From positions 375,742 through 439,741 of the forward strand of contig NZ_LMIV01000003.1 in the NCBI RefSeq assembly GCF_001428865.1: DNA of 64,000 bases, given 5' to 3'. This DNA comes from Sphingomonas sp. Root241 (GTDB lineage: Bacteria; Pseudomonadota; Alphaproteobacteria; Sphingomonadales; Sphingomonadaceae). Of this stretch, positions 16,078 to 24,861 are shown piece after piece; within the stretch, counting starts at the first letter, position 1; the number at the start of each line of letters is the position of its first letter. The notes beneath the pieces were generated by a model. That model saw only the letters and a list, made by a program, of their open reading frames with translations, was not told the DNA's origin and did not search any database. A program made the position numbers and the translations under genes.

Positions 16078-17376
16078 TCACGGATTTCTGGCGGCGAGCA
16101 ATGCATCGATGCTGGTGAATTTCTCGCGCGGGGAACCTTCGCGCGCCGCCGCCTTCTCGGCGGCCTCGATCTTCTGCCAGTCGCGGAAGGTCACGACTTC
16201 GACGCCGCGCCCGGCGAGCAATGCGTCGAGGCCGGCGCGCCCCTGCTTTCCCGAACCCTCGCCGATATCTGCGGCGATCTTGTCGGCGATGGCGAAGCCG
16301 TCGGGACGGTTGGTGCCGATCGTCCCGGTCGGCCCGCGGCGCGCCCAGCCGACCGCATAGAGTCCGGGCAGCACGCGCCCCTCCTCATTGGCGAAACGGC
16401 CCGAGCGATCGTCATAGGGCACGCCTTCGATCGGCGGGGTGCGATAGCCGATGCAGCTCACCACCAGGCTCGCGGGTATTTCGTAGCGCTCGCCGGTACC
16501 GTTCGCGTGGCCCTCGCCGTCGAGCGCAGTGCGTTCGACCACCACGCGTTCGACCTTGCCTTCACCCTCGACGGCTACGGGCATCGCGAAGAAATCGAAG
16601 ACGATGTGGACGGGCTTGTCCGCGCCATTGGCGAGGGCGAAGTTGCGCAGGTGCGTGACCGATTTGCGCTGCCCGGGATCGAGCAGCGAATCGGTGTCGA
16701 GAGGGGGCAGGTCCGCCGGATCGACGATCGGGCGTGCGCGCTCGAGCTCGCCGAGTTCGCCGAGTTCCTTCGGCGTCATGGCGATCTGATGCGGGCCGCG
16801 GCGGCCGAGGAGCGTGATGGTGTCGATGTGGGCGCCCTGCAGCGCAGTGAGCGCGTGGCCGACGATATCCGAGCCGGCGAACTCCTCCCTGGTCTTGGCG
16901 AGGATCCGCGCGACATCGAGCGCGACATTGCCGTTACCGATCACCACCGCCGGGGCATGGAGCGGCGGTGCGAGATCGGCATAATCGGGATGGCCATTAT
17001 ACCAGCCGACGAACGCCGCCGAGCCTACTACGCCGGGCAGCGCGGCGCCGGGGATGTCGAGCTTGCGGTCGTGCGGCGCGCCGGTGGCGAGCACCACGGC
17101 GTCGTAGAGGCCGCGCAACTCGTCGATCGACACGTCCTGGCCGATGGTGACGTTGCCGACGAAGCGGACATTGTCGGTGAGCGCGACGGCCTCGTACCGC
17201 CGCGACACGCCCTTGATTGACTGGTGATCGGGGGCGACGCCGGTGCGGATCAGCCCGAAGGGCACGGGCAGGCGATCGATGATGTCGACCCGCACATTCT
17301 CGCCGAATGCCTTCTGGCAAGCTTCCGCAGTATAATAGCCGGCCGGCCCGGAGCCGATCACCGCGATGTGGCGCAT
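16078..17376 (-). CDS. Ferredoxin--NADP+ reductase, adrenodoxin-reductase (FprA) type
   Basis: This 432-residue flavoprotein transfers electrons between NADPH and ferredoxin. The FAD-binding motif GSGPAG is at 8-13, followed by the family segment PVPFGLIRTGVAPDH. A second Rossmann motif, VIGNGNVALDVARIL, binds NADP. The RRGPHQIAMTPKELGEL stretch and the conserved GWARRGPTGTIGTN near the C-terminus are typical of adrenodoxin-reductase/FprA proteins. ATG 17376 is preceded by GAGAGGA at good spacing; the ATG at 17391 has no such site. It is divergent from pnuC with a short gap. The physiological ferredoxin is not in the window. Confidence 0.9.
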   Translation of the reverse strand: MRHIAVIGSGPAGYYTAEACQKAFGENVRVDIIDRLPVPFGLIRTGVAPDHQSIKGVSRRYEAVALTDNVRFVGNVTIGQDVSIDELRGLYDAVVLATGAPHDRKLDIPGAALPGVVGSAAFVGWYNGHPDYADLAPPLHAPAVVIGNGNVALDVARILAKTREEFAGSDIVGHALTALQGAHIDTITLLGRRGPHQIAMTPKELGELGELERARPIVDPADLPPLDTDSLLDPGQRKSVTHLRNFALANGADKPVHIVFDFFAMPVAVEGEGKVERVVVERTALDGEGHANGTGERYEIPASLVVSCIGYRTPPIEGVPYDDRSGRFANEEGRVLPGLYAVGWARRGPTGTIGTNRPDGFAIADKIAADIGEGSGKQGRAGLDALLAGRGVEVVTFRDWQKIEAAEKAAAREGSPREKFTSIDALLAARNP

Positions 17377-17468
17377 ATTGTCCTCTCGCATTTTGGGACA
17401 GCCTAGCGCGACAATTCAGCAGGGCAACCCACTCGACCCCCGCGCGAAGTTGCTGCTACGAAACGTTC

Positions 17469-18023
17469 GTGAGCCCGATCGAAGCCGCCGCCACCCTGTT
17501 CGGGCTGATCAACGTGACGCTGGTGGTCCGGCGGAGCATGTGGAACTACCCGTTCGCGCTGGCGATGGTTTCGCTCTACGCGTGGATATTCTTCCATCAG
17601 AAGCTCTACAGCGACGCGCTGCTCCAGCTCTTCTACATCGCCGTGAACCTCTATGGCTGGTGGAACTGGACCCGTTCGCGTGCCCGAACCGGCGAAGTGC
17701 GCGTCGAGCAGCTCGGATATGCCGCGCGGCTCGGCTGGCTTGCGGGCTGTGTCGCCGCATCGGCGGTATGGGGGGCAGTGATGCATCGCTACACAGATGC
17801 CGCCTTCCCCTGGTGGGACGGCAGCATCGCGATGTTCAGCATCGCCGCGCAGATCCTCCAGTCGCGCCGCAAATGGGAAAGCTGGGTGCTGTGGATCCTC
17901 GTCGATCTGGCCGCGGTGCCCTTGTTCGCCCTAAAGGGGCTCTGGCTCACCGCCGGGCTCTATGTCGTCTTCCTCGCCCTGTCCGTCTGGGGCCTGATCC
18001 ATTGGACCAAAGCCAAAGCATGA
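17469..18023 (+). CDS. pnuC: Nicotinamide riboside/mononucleotide transporter PnuC
   Basis: This 184-residue polytopic inner-membrane protein has about six or seven helices and the PnuC hallmarks: NVTLVVRRSMWNYPFA, the aromatic NLYGWWNW motif and WVLWILVDLAAVPLF. PnuC proteins move vitamin B3 nucleosides by facilitated diffusion, with the substrate trapped by phosphorylation inside. GTG 17469 is chosen; the longer frame to 17307 would run into the divergent reductase gene, and no clear ribosome site separates the options. Its stop overlaps the next gene (ATGA), which encodes the matching kinase. Confidence 0.85.
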   Translation: MSPIEAAATLFGLINVTLVVRRSMWNYPFALAMVSLYAWIFFHQKLYSDALLQLFYIAVNLYGWWNWTRSRARTGEVRVEQLGYAARLGWLAGCVAASAVWGAVMHRYTDAAFPWWDGSIAMFSIAAQILQSRRKWESWVLWILVDLAAVPLFALKGLWLTAGLYVVFLALSVWGLIHWTKAKA

Positions 18024-18538
18024 TCCCGCGCACCATCTGCCTCCACGGCCCCGAAAGCGTGGGCAAGACGACGATCGCCAGGCGATTGGCCGAGCATTTC
18101 GGCGGCGAGATGCTCGACGAATATGGTCGCGATTATGCCGAGGCGCACGGCATCATGTTCACGATGCGCGACCTGATCGAGATTGCCCAGAACCACGACG
18201 CCGGCGCCCGCATGCTGCTGGCGGAGGGCGCCGATCCGCTGATCCTCGACACCGATCCGCTGATGACCGCGGTGTGGGCGGACATGCTGTTCGCCAAACG
18301 CGATCCCTGGTTCGACGCGTGGGACAACACCGCGGACCTGTATTTGCTGTTCGACATCGACTTGCCATGGATCAAGGATGGTACGCGGATGTTCGGTACC
18401 GAGCCGCTCCGCCGCCGTTTCTTCGAACTGTCCAAGGCCGAGCTCGAGCGCCGCGGCGTGCGCTGGGTGCTGGTCAGCGGGCAGGGTGAGGCGCGGTTCG
18501 AGGCGGCGCTGGCGGCAATCGCGGCCTATCGGCCCTAG
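18020..18538 (+). CDS. NadR-like nicotinamide riboside kinase (AAA ATPase domain)
   Basis: This 172-residue P-loop kinase resembles the C-terminal ribosylnicotinamide kinase domain of NadR. It has Walker A GPESVGKTT (about 10-18), the EYGRDYAE acidic segment, and LILDTDPLMTAVWADMLF, typical of the family. It lacks the NadR helix-turn-helix and adenylyltransferase domains, so it should act only as a kinase that phosphorylates imported nicotinamide riboside. The four-base overlap with pnuC supports a two-gene salvage unit for NAD precursors. Confidence 0.85.
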   Translation: MIPRTICLHGPESVGKTTIARRLAEHFGGEMLDEYGRDYAEAHGIMFTMRDLIEIAQNHDAGARMLLAEGADPLILDTDPLMTAVWADMLFAKRDPWFDAWDNTADLYLLFDIDLPWIKDGTRMFGTEPLRRRFFELSKAELERRGVRWVLVSGQGEARFEAALAAIAAYRP

Positions 18539-18591
18539 ACGGCGCGCAGCCCCTTCGCATCGTGCGCCGCCCCTGCTAACGCCGCGCGATT

Positions 18592-20385
18592 ATGGCGACC
18601 GAACTTTCAAAGATCCGCAATTTCTCGATCATTGCGCATATCGACCACGGCAAATCGACCTTGGCCGACCGGCTGATCCAGCGCACCGGTGGGCTCTCCG
18701 AGCGCGAGATGTCCTCGCAAGTCCTCGATAATATGGATATCGAGAAGGAGCGCGGGATCACCATCAAGGCGCAGACGGTGCGCCTCGACTGGAAGGGCCA
18801 TACGCTCAACCTGATGGACACGCCGGGCCATGTCGATTTCGCCTATGAAGTCAGCCGCAGCCTCGCCGCGTGCGAGGGCGCGCTGCTCGTCGTCGACGCG
18901 GCGCAGGGCGTAGAGGCGCAGACGCTCGCCAACGTCTATCAGTCGATCGAGCACGATCACGAGATCATCCCGGTGATCAACAAGATCGACCTCCCCAGCG
19001 CCGAGCCCGAGAAGGTCCGCCACGAGATCGAGGAGATCATCGGCATCGACGCCTCGAACGCGGTGCTCGCCAGTGCCAAATCGGGCATCGGCATCGAGGA
19101 GATCCTCGACGCGATCATCGAGCGCATCCCGGCGCCCAAGGGCGATGCCGACGCGCCGCTCAAGGCGATGCTCGTCGACAGCTGGTACGATCCGTATCTG
19201 GGCGTCGTCATCCTCGTCCGGGTGATCGACGGCACGATTCGGAAGGGCCAGCAGATCAAGTTCATGGCCGCGGGCACGACGCATCTCATCGACCGCGTCG
19301 GCGCCTTCCGCCCCAAGATCGAGCAGCTTCCCGACCTCGGCCCCGGCGAGATCGGCTTCATCACCGCGCAGATCAAGGAAGTCGCGCAGGCGCGCGTCGG
19401 CGACACGCTGACCGACGCGAAGCGCCCGACCGCGGAGGCGCTGCCGGGCTTCAAGGAAGTCCAGCCGGTGGTGTTCTGCGGCCTCTTCCCGGTCGACGCC
19501 GCGGACTTCGAGAAACTCCGCGAGAGCATCTCCAAGCTGCGCCTCAACGATGCGAGCTTCAGCTTCGAGATGGAGACCAGCGCGGCCTTGGGCTTCGGCT
19601 TCCGCTGCGGGTTCCTCGGGCTGCTCCACCTCGAGATCATCCAGGAGCGGCTGACCCGCGAATATGATCTCGACCTGATCACCACCGCGCCTTCGGTGGT
19701 CTACAAGATCAAGCTCACGCACAACAATGGCGAGATCGAGCTGCACAATCCGGCCGACATGCCCGATCCCACCAAGATCGAGGAGATCGAGGAGCCGTGG
19801 ATCCAGGCAGTGATCTATGTGCCCGACGAATATCTCGGCTCGATCCTGAAGCTGTGCCAGGAACGGCGCGGCATCCAGAAGAACCTGACCTATGTCGGCG
19901 GTCGAGCGCAGGTAACCTATGAGCTGCCGCTCAACGAAGTGGTGTTCGACTTTTACGACCGGCTGAAGTCGCTCTCAAAGGGCTATGCCAGCTTCGATTA
20001 CGAACAGATCGGCCACCGCCCCGGCGATCTGGTGAAGATGGGCATCCTGGTCAATGAGGAGCCGGTGGATGCGCTGAGCATGATCGTCCACCGCGCGACC
20101 GCCGAAGTGCGCGGGCGCGGCATGGTCGAGCGGCTGAAGGAGCTGATCCCGCGCCACCTCTTCAAGATCCCGATCCAGGCGGCGATCGGCGGCAAGGTGA
20201 TCGCCCGCGAGACGATCAGCGCGATGCGCAAGGACGTCACCGCAAAATGCTATGGCGGCGATGCCACGCGTAAACGAAAACTGCTGGAGAAGCAGAAGAA
20301 GGGCAAGGCGAAGATGCGCGAATATGGCAGCGTGAGCATCCCGCAAGAGGCCTTCATCGCGGCGCTCAGGATGGGCGAGGAGTGA
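18592..20385 (+). CDS. lepA: Elongation factor 4 (LepA) GTPase
   Basis: LepA is a ribosome-associated translational GTPase that acts on stalled or mis-translocated ribosomes and affects initiation. The 597-residue length is normal. G1 is HIDHGKSTLADRL, G3 is DTPGHVDF and G4 is NKIDLP. EF-G-like domains II, III and V follow, and the LepA-specific C-terminal domain contains KDVTAKCYGGD and RKRKLLEKQKKGK. It follows the NAD-salvage genes by about 50 bases. Confidence 0.97.
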   Translation: MATELSKIRNFSIIAHIDHGKSTLADRLIQRTGGLSEREMSSQVLDNMDIEKERGITIKAQTVRLDWKGHTLNLMDTPGHVDFAYEVSRSLAACEGALLVVDAAQGVEAQTLANVYQSIEHDHEIIPVINKIDLPSAEPEKVRHEIEEIIGIDASNAVLASAKSGIGIEEILDAIIERIPAPKGDADAPLKAMLVDSWYDPYLGVVILVRVIDGTIRKGQQIKFMAAGTTHLIDRVGAFRPKIEQLPDLGPGEIGFITAQIKEVAQARVGDTLTDAKRPTAEALPGFKEVQPVVFCGLFPVDAADFEKLRESISKLRLNDASFSFEMETSAALGFGFRCGFLGLLHLEIIQERLTREYDLDLITTAPSVVYKIKLTHNNGEIELHNPADMPDPTKIEEIEEPWIQAVIYVPDEYLGSILKLCQERRGIQKNLTYVGGRAQVTYELPLNEVVFDFYDRLKSLSKGYASFDYEQIGHRPGDLVKMGILVNEEPVDALSMIVHRATAEVRGRGMVERLKELIPRHLFKIPIQAAIGGKVIARETISAMRKDVTAKCYGGDATRKRKLLEKQKKGKAKMREYGSVSIPQEAFIAALRMGEE

Positions 20386-20438
20386 GGCGCGCGCGGCGCC
20401 GCTTTGCCGCGGCGGCGCTCCAGTGATAGAGCAGGGCG

Positions 20439-20900
20439 ATGGCCGCGGCATCGATCCCTTGCAAGACCAGGCTCTCGATCGGGCTCGCCTTGCTCGTCCT
20501 CGTCTGGCCCGCGTCCGCCGTCGCTCAGCCGGGCGAACGCATGCCGACGCGAGAGGATATCGAAATAGCGATCAATCTCGACCGTATCCGCGACGATTGC
20601 GCGGGCCCGGGCCCCGATGACGGCTGTCCCATGATCGCGATCGATCATCTGGAGGTTCGGGGCGAGCGTTGCGCCCCGGCGAAAGATACGGATCCGAACA
20701 TGCTGAAACGCTTCGGCGCTGTGTCGGCGGCGCTGTGCCGGTTCGAATCCAGCTATGTACCCAACTCTATACGGAGGGGCGGCAGGAACTGGCGCGCCGA
20801 TGTGGAGACTCTTTTCCTCTATCCCGAGGGGGGAGGATGGCGCTCTGGAAACGACGAGCGGGCCTCGCGCATCCGCTACGTCAGCCCGAGTACACCCTAG
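20439..20900 (+). CDS. Small secreted hypothetical protein
   Basis: I do not recognise this family. The 153-residue product has a signal peptide (RLSIGLALLVLVWPASAVA, cut near residue 29) and a mature part with Cys residues at intervals (DDCAGPGPDDGCP, ERCAPAK, LCRFE) that could form disulfides in the periplasm. The segment ALCRFESSYVPNSIRRGGR resembles short domains of unknown function in sphingomonads. No strong ribosome site is visible. It lies between lepA and another small secreted protein. Confidence 0.55.
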   Translation: MAAASIPCKTRLSIGLALLVLVWPASAVAQPGERMPTREDIEIAINLDRIRDDCAGPGPDDGCPMIAIDHLEVRGERCAPAKDTDPNMLKRFGAVSAALCRFESSYVPNSIRRGGRNWRADVETLFLYPEGGGWRSGNDERASRIRYVSPSTP

Positions 20901-20958
20901 CGGCCGTGGTGGCCGGGGTGTAGTCTCGCCCATCAGCCGTGTCCGCAACGGAGGCCTT

Positions 20959-21384
20959 ATGAAGCTCGCTATTTTTGCGTCTGCTCTGGCATTGGTCGGA
21001 TCGCCGCCGGCCTACGCAGCGGACAAAATCGGTGAGAGCTGCAGCGGGACCGAGACCGTGCAGATCGGATCACAGGCCCCGCAGACCGTTCCCTACGCCA
21101 TCACCTTGAGTGCCGATCTGGCTGCGAAGGCTTACTGCTACGACAAATGCGGGCCGGACCAGACCTATGCCATCAGCGACAGCACCCCGACGCTGGTCAA
21201 ACTCGCCGATCTGGATCGCGGCAATCAGAAGCGCCGGATCACGTTCGATCGTCGATCGGCGAGGCTGACCGACTATCAGGCCTTCGATGTCGGTTTGGGA
21301 CCGGTCGTCAGAAATGCGACCGCGACATGCAGGGCCGCGCCGTTTCATGAACCGGCATCCCTTGCGCGGGTTCAAACGCACTAA
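20959..21384 (+). CDS. Small secreted hypothetical protein
   Basis: This 141-residue product has a clear signal peptide (MKLAIFASALALVGSPPAYA, cut before ADKIG) and a GGAGG ribosome site just before ATG 20959. The mature part has several Cys residues (GESCSGTE, KAYCYDKCGPD, TATCRAA) and no membrane segment. I recognise no named family and cannot assign a function. It follows the other small secreted protein in the same direction, so the two may be cotranscribed. Confidence 0.6.
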   Translation: MKLAIFASALALVGSPPAYAADKIGESCSGTETVQIGSQAPQTVPYAITLSADLAAKAYCYDKCGPDQTYAISDSTPTLVKLADLDRGNQKRRITFDRRSARLTDYQAFDVGLGPVVRNATATCRAAPFHEPASLARVQTH

Positions 21385-21686
21385 CTCCAGAGTTTGAATG
21401 CCGGCATTCAGCGCCTCTGGCCCGACGGCGCCGGGAGCGGTGCGGGACGATCGGCCGCGCGGGGATGCTCCGGCAGGCGCGAGCGTGGCTCGGTGGATGC
21501 GTACTGCGCAAGCAGCCGCGCCATTCGACGTACGGAACTCATGTCACGACCCTCCCCCGGGTTCTTCATCCCGGCAGGGGGCAGAATCCCGGTGCGGAAA
21601 CTGCGTTCCGAACAATCGAGGTTAACCGGCTGGAACGATGGTGTTTTGCTGTCCAATCGAGAGCGAACCCCTGGCTGGGGCACGGC
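21385..21686. other. Intergenic stretch without a clear gene
   Basis: About 300 bp between a secreted protein and a convergent gene. It starts with the 14-bp perfect palindrome GAATGCCGGCATTC (21397-21410). One minus-strand frame, ATG 21542 to 21408 (44 codons), has a good GGGAGGG ribosome site but no recognisable product. I do not call it as a gene. Confidence 0.4.
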
Positions 21687-22223
21687 TCACCCCATCGCCG
21701 CGCGCAACTCCGCCATGCGTGCGTCGATCGGCGCGATTCGCTGCTGATCCTCGGGGGAGAAGAGCGGCAGCACGTCCATCCCCGGCTCCCAATAGGGGCG
21801 CGTGATCTCGCCGCGCTTCGCCACCAGCGCGATATATTCGCGGACCAGCGCTTCATGGCCGTCGGGGGCCATGATGTTGGGGCGGAAGGTGGCGGGATCA
21901 TAGGGCGCGGAGGGATCGGGCAGGAACAATACGCGCGGCGGATCGCCGGCCTGCGGCGTGACGTCGAGCAGGTCGCCGTCGGGGCGGCGCCAGACGGCGT
22001 GGTGCTCGGCCTCGAACCAGCGGCCGGGCCAGCGCCAGATCGCCCAGCCATAGACCGCCTCGCCGCCGTGCCGCAGCGCCTGCGCGACCGAATTGTCGAA
22101 GCAGTAAGCGGGCTTGGCGTCGGGGGCGGGCTCGACGCGGACGTAGAGCGGGACCTCGCGCGAGATCGTCTCGCAGAAGGCGCGGGTGGCCGAATCGATC
22201 TGTTCCGGGGGACCGAGGATCAT
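21687..22223 (-). CDS. Uncharacterised protein with possible Cys-His-Asp (papain-like) arrangement
   Basis: This 178-residue protein has no signal peptide and I cannot name its family. It contains, in order, a Cys in AYCFDNSVAQAL, a Gly-Trp segment YGWAIWRWPGRW, an EHHAVW motif, and an Asp in GDLLDVTPQ. That order and the aromatic context look like a papain/NlpC-like Cys-His-Asp fold, but this is inference from motif order only. It is convergent with the secreted-protein gene and divergent from the aminotransferase fusion gene at 22351. It may be a cytoplasmic hydrolase or an inactive relative. Confidence 0.5.
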   Translation of the reverse strand: MILGPPEQIDSATRAFCETISREVPLYVRVEPAPDAKPAYCFDNSVAQALRHGGEAVYGWAIWRWPGRWFEAEHHAVWRRPDGDLLDVTPQAGDPPRVLFLPDPSAPYDPATFRPNIMAPDGHEALVREYIALVAKRGEITRPYWEPGMDVLPLFSPEDQQRIAPIDARMAELRAAMG

Positions 22224-22350
22224 CGCTCCGGGCTAGCCCGCGCGGGCGGCGGCGTCCATGCGGAAGGCTTTACGAAATAGAAGGTTCGGCGCGGCTAATC
22301 TCTTCCGATCATGCCGGCGCGACCGGCAGGAATGGAGCTGGGGGAAGACT

Positions 22351-24861
22351 ATGGATCGGCTGCCGCTGATCGCGCCGCGACCGCCGAAGCTGAGCGGGAT
22401 GGCCGATGCGCTCGCGGAGATCGAGGCGCGCGGAATCTATTCGAACGGCGGACCGGTGGTGCGCGGGTTCGAGGCTGCTGCGACGGCTTCATTGTTCGGC
22501 GGGGCGGGCGATTGCCTGGCGGTGGGCAATGCGACGCTCGGGCTGATGCTGGCGATCCGCCATGCCGCGGGGCCGCGCGCGGGCAAGGGTAATTTCGCGC
22601 TGATCCCCGGATTCACCTTTGCCGCGACGGCGCATGCGGCCGAATGGGCGGGACTGACGCCCTTGCTGTGCGACGTGGACCCGGAGGACTGGGCGGCGAG
22701 CGCCGAGGCGGAGGCGCGGGCGTTTGAGAAATATGGCGACCGGATCGCGGCGGTGGTGCCCTATGCGACCTTCGGCGCGGGGATCGATCTGGCGCGCTAC
22801 CGGGGCTATGCCGAGCGCGGCGTGGGCGTGGTGATCGATGCCGCGGCCTCGCTGGGCGCGCTGGATGCCGATGGGCGCCAGTTCGGGGCGGGCGCCCCCT
22901 TTGCCGTGGTCTATTCGATGCACGCGACCAAGGTGTTCGCGACGGCCGAGGGCGGGCTGATCCATTCGGGCGATGCCGCGCTGACCGAAGCGCTGCGGCG
23001 GATGAGCAATTTCGGCTTTGCCGGCGGGCGTTCGGCCGAGGGGCCGGGGTTCAACGCGAAATTGCCTGAAGTGCTGGGGCTGGTGGCGCGGGCGAAGCTC
23101 GACGAGATCGAGGCCGTGGCGGCGCACCGGATGAAGCTCGACGCGGTCTATCGCGCAGCTCTGGGCGGATTCGCCGCCGAGAAGGGCTTCGAATTCCAGG
23201 AACTGCGCGGATCGCGGCCGGCATTGCAATTCCAGTCGCTGCTGCTGCCGCGCGCCTTTGCCGGGCATCGCCGTGCGATCATCGAGACGCTGGCTGAGCA
23301 GGGGATCGGCGCTGCGCATTATTTCAGTCCGCATCTGGGCGAGCAGCCCTGGTTCCGCGCGCACGGCGTGAGCGAGCCGCTGCCGGTGTGCGACGATGTC
23401 GGCGCGCGGGTGCTGTCGCTGCCGGTGACCGACGGGATGACCGAGGCCGACGTCGAGCGGGTCTGCTCCGCGCTGATCGACGCGTGCGCGGCATCGGGGC
23501 TCAAGAGCCTGCCGGGTGCCGAGCGGCGCGGCGCGCACGTCCATGCGGCGCTGCTCGTCGGCGGCGGGCCCGCGGGCACGGCGTTGCTGACTGCGGCGAG
23601 CAAGAGCGATGCGCTGGTGCGGCTGGCCAATGCGGGGCTGGCGGTGGTCGAGCGCGACGCGGTGCTCGGGCGCGGCGAGATCGGCACTTATGCGATCACT
23701 TCGGACAGCACTGCCGAGACGTTCCTCACTGCCGTGAAGGACAACGCGCACGACGGCATCGCCGCGCTCGAGGCGCATCCGTCGGGGCAGGAAGTCGCGA
23801 TGCATGCCGGCAAACTGGGCGTGCCGCTGGCGCGGACGACGCCGTTCCTCGAGGCGACCGGTGCGCAGTTGGGCATGATCGTCGCGGGGCAGGGTGGCAC
23901 CGTGGTGACGCGCAGCGAAGTGATCGAGGCGCGGCGCACCGCGGACGGGATCTGGGCGTCGCGGGTCCGCAACCGGGTGACCGGCGAAGTGCGGGTGATG
24001 CGTGCCGAGAAACTGGTCATCGCGACCGGCGGCTATCAGGCACGCGCGAATGTCGAGGCCGAGCAGATCGCTGGAGTCGCCTTGGGCGCGCTGGCCGGCG
24101 AGCGGCTGATGGCGGGCGACGAATTCCTCCGCATCGGCGGGCTCGATGCGTTGCGGGCGCGGATCGCCGGGACCCCCGCGCCGCGGATCGCGATCGTCGG
24201 CGGATCGACCAGCGCGCTCGCTGCGGCCGCATTGATCCTCAAGGCGGCGCCGGCGCTGCCGCTCGGGGCGGGGGCACTCGCGCTCTACCATCGCCGGCCG
24301 CTGCGGCCCTTCTACCGCTCGGCGGAAGAGGCGCGGGCCGACGGGTTCACCGATTTCGGGGCGCAGGACATCTGCCCGGTGAGCGGATTCGTCTATCGCT
24401 TGGCGGGTTTCCGGCTCGAAGCGCGCGAGCTGGTGCTGCGGATGCTCGGCGTCGGCGGGCGGGCGCCCGATCCGCGCATGGCACTCCGGCAGATCGGTGC
24501 GCTCGATGATGATGCGGTGCGTGCGGAGATCGAGGGCGCGGACGTGGTGATCGGAGCGCTCGGCTACCGCCCGCGCGCATTGCCCTTGTTCGATCAGGAC
24601 GGCAGCCGGATCGCGCTCGCCGCCGATGCGCCAGGGCGGCCGCGGCTGGTCGATCAGCAGTGCCGCGTGATTGACGCCGAAGGGTGGCCGGTGCCTGGCG
24701 TGTTCGGCATCGGGCTCGCTTCGGGACATGTGCCCGACGGGCGGCTGGGCGGCGAGGCGAGCTTCAGCGGCAAGGCCAACGGCCTGTGGCTGTGGCAGAA
24801 CGATATCGGCCAGATGATCGTCGACCAGTTGCTCGGCAACCAGGCGCAGGCGGTCGCATGA
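22351..24861 (+). CDS. Fusion of a DegT/DnrJ/EryC1-type aminotransferase with a flavin/NAD(P) oxidoreductase
   Basis: One 836-residue chain joins two enzymes. Residues about 1-382 are a PLP-dependent sugar-aminotransferase fold of the DegT/DnrJ/EryC1/StrS family, with D163 (VVIDAAAS) and the PLP lysine K194 in SMHATKVF followed by EGG. Residues about 395-836 begin with a Rossmann motif GGGPAG (403-408), contain a second nucleotide-binding motif IAIVGGSTSALAAAALIL, and resemble lysine/ornithine N-monooxygenase-like or pyridine-nucleotide-disulfide oxidoreductase proteins. The frame is continuous across the junction and the linker is short. ATG 22351 follows GGGGAAG; the upstream frame to 22258 is not needed. 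It overlaps the GT2 gene, suggesting synthesis and transfer of an unusual amino sugar. The oxidised substrate is unknown. Confidence 0.75.
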   Translation: MDRLPLIAPRPPKLSGMADALAEIEARGIYSNGGPVVRGFEAAATASLFGGAGDCLAVGNATLGLMLAIRHAAGPRAGKGNFALIPGFTFAATAHAAEWAGLTPLLCDVDPEDWAASAEAEARAFEKYGDRIAAVVPYATFGAGIDLARYRGYAERGVGVVIDAAASLGALDADGRQFGAGAPFAVVYSMHATKVFATAEGGLIHSGDAALTEALRRMSNFGFAGGRSAEGPGFNAKLPEVLGLVARAKLDEIEAVAAHRMKLDAVYRAALGGFAAEKGFEFQELRGSRPALQFQSLLLPRAFAGHRRAIIETLAEQGIGAAHYFSPHLGEQPWFRAHGVSEPLPVCDDVGARVLSLPVTDGMTEADVERVCSALIDACAASGLKSLPGAERRGAHVHAALLVGGGPAGTALLTAASKSDALVRLANAGLAVVERDAVLGRGEIGTYAITSDSTAETFLTAVKDNAHDGIAALEAHPSGQEVAMHAGKLGVPLARTTPFLEATGAQLGMIVAGQGGTVVTRSEVIEARRTADGIWASRVRNRVTGEVRVMRAEKLVIATGGYQARANVEAEQIAGVALGALAGERLMAGDEFLRIGGLDALRARIAGTPAPRIAIVGGSTSALAAAALILKAAPALPLGAGALALYHRRPLRPFYRSAEEARADGFTDFGAQDICPVSGFVYRLAGFRLEARELVLRMLGVGGRAPDPRMALRQIGALDDDAVRAEIEGADVVIGALGYRPRALPLFDQDGSRIALAADAPGRPRLVDQQCRVIDAEGWPVPGVFGIGLASGHVPDGRLGGEASFSGKANGLWLWQNDIGQMIVDQLLGNQAQAVA

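Noticed and set aside
21408..21542. 44-codon minus-strand frame with a good GGGAGGG ribosome site
   Set aside because: A good site alone is not enough; there is no hydrophobic segment, repeated motif or recognisable product.
22489..24729. 746-codon open frame antisense to the aminotransferase fusion
   Set aside because: Low-complexity Arg/His/Gln composition and no start signal; the plus-strand frame has both PLP and FAD motifs.
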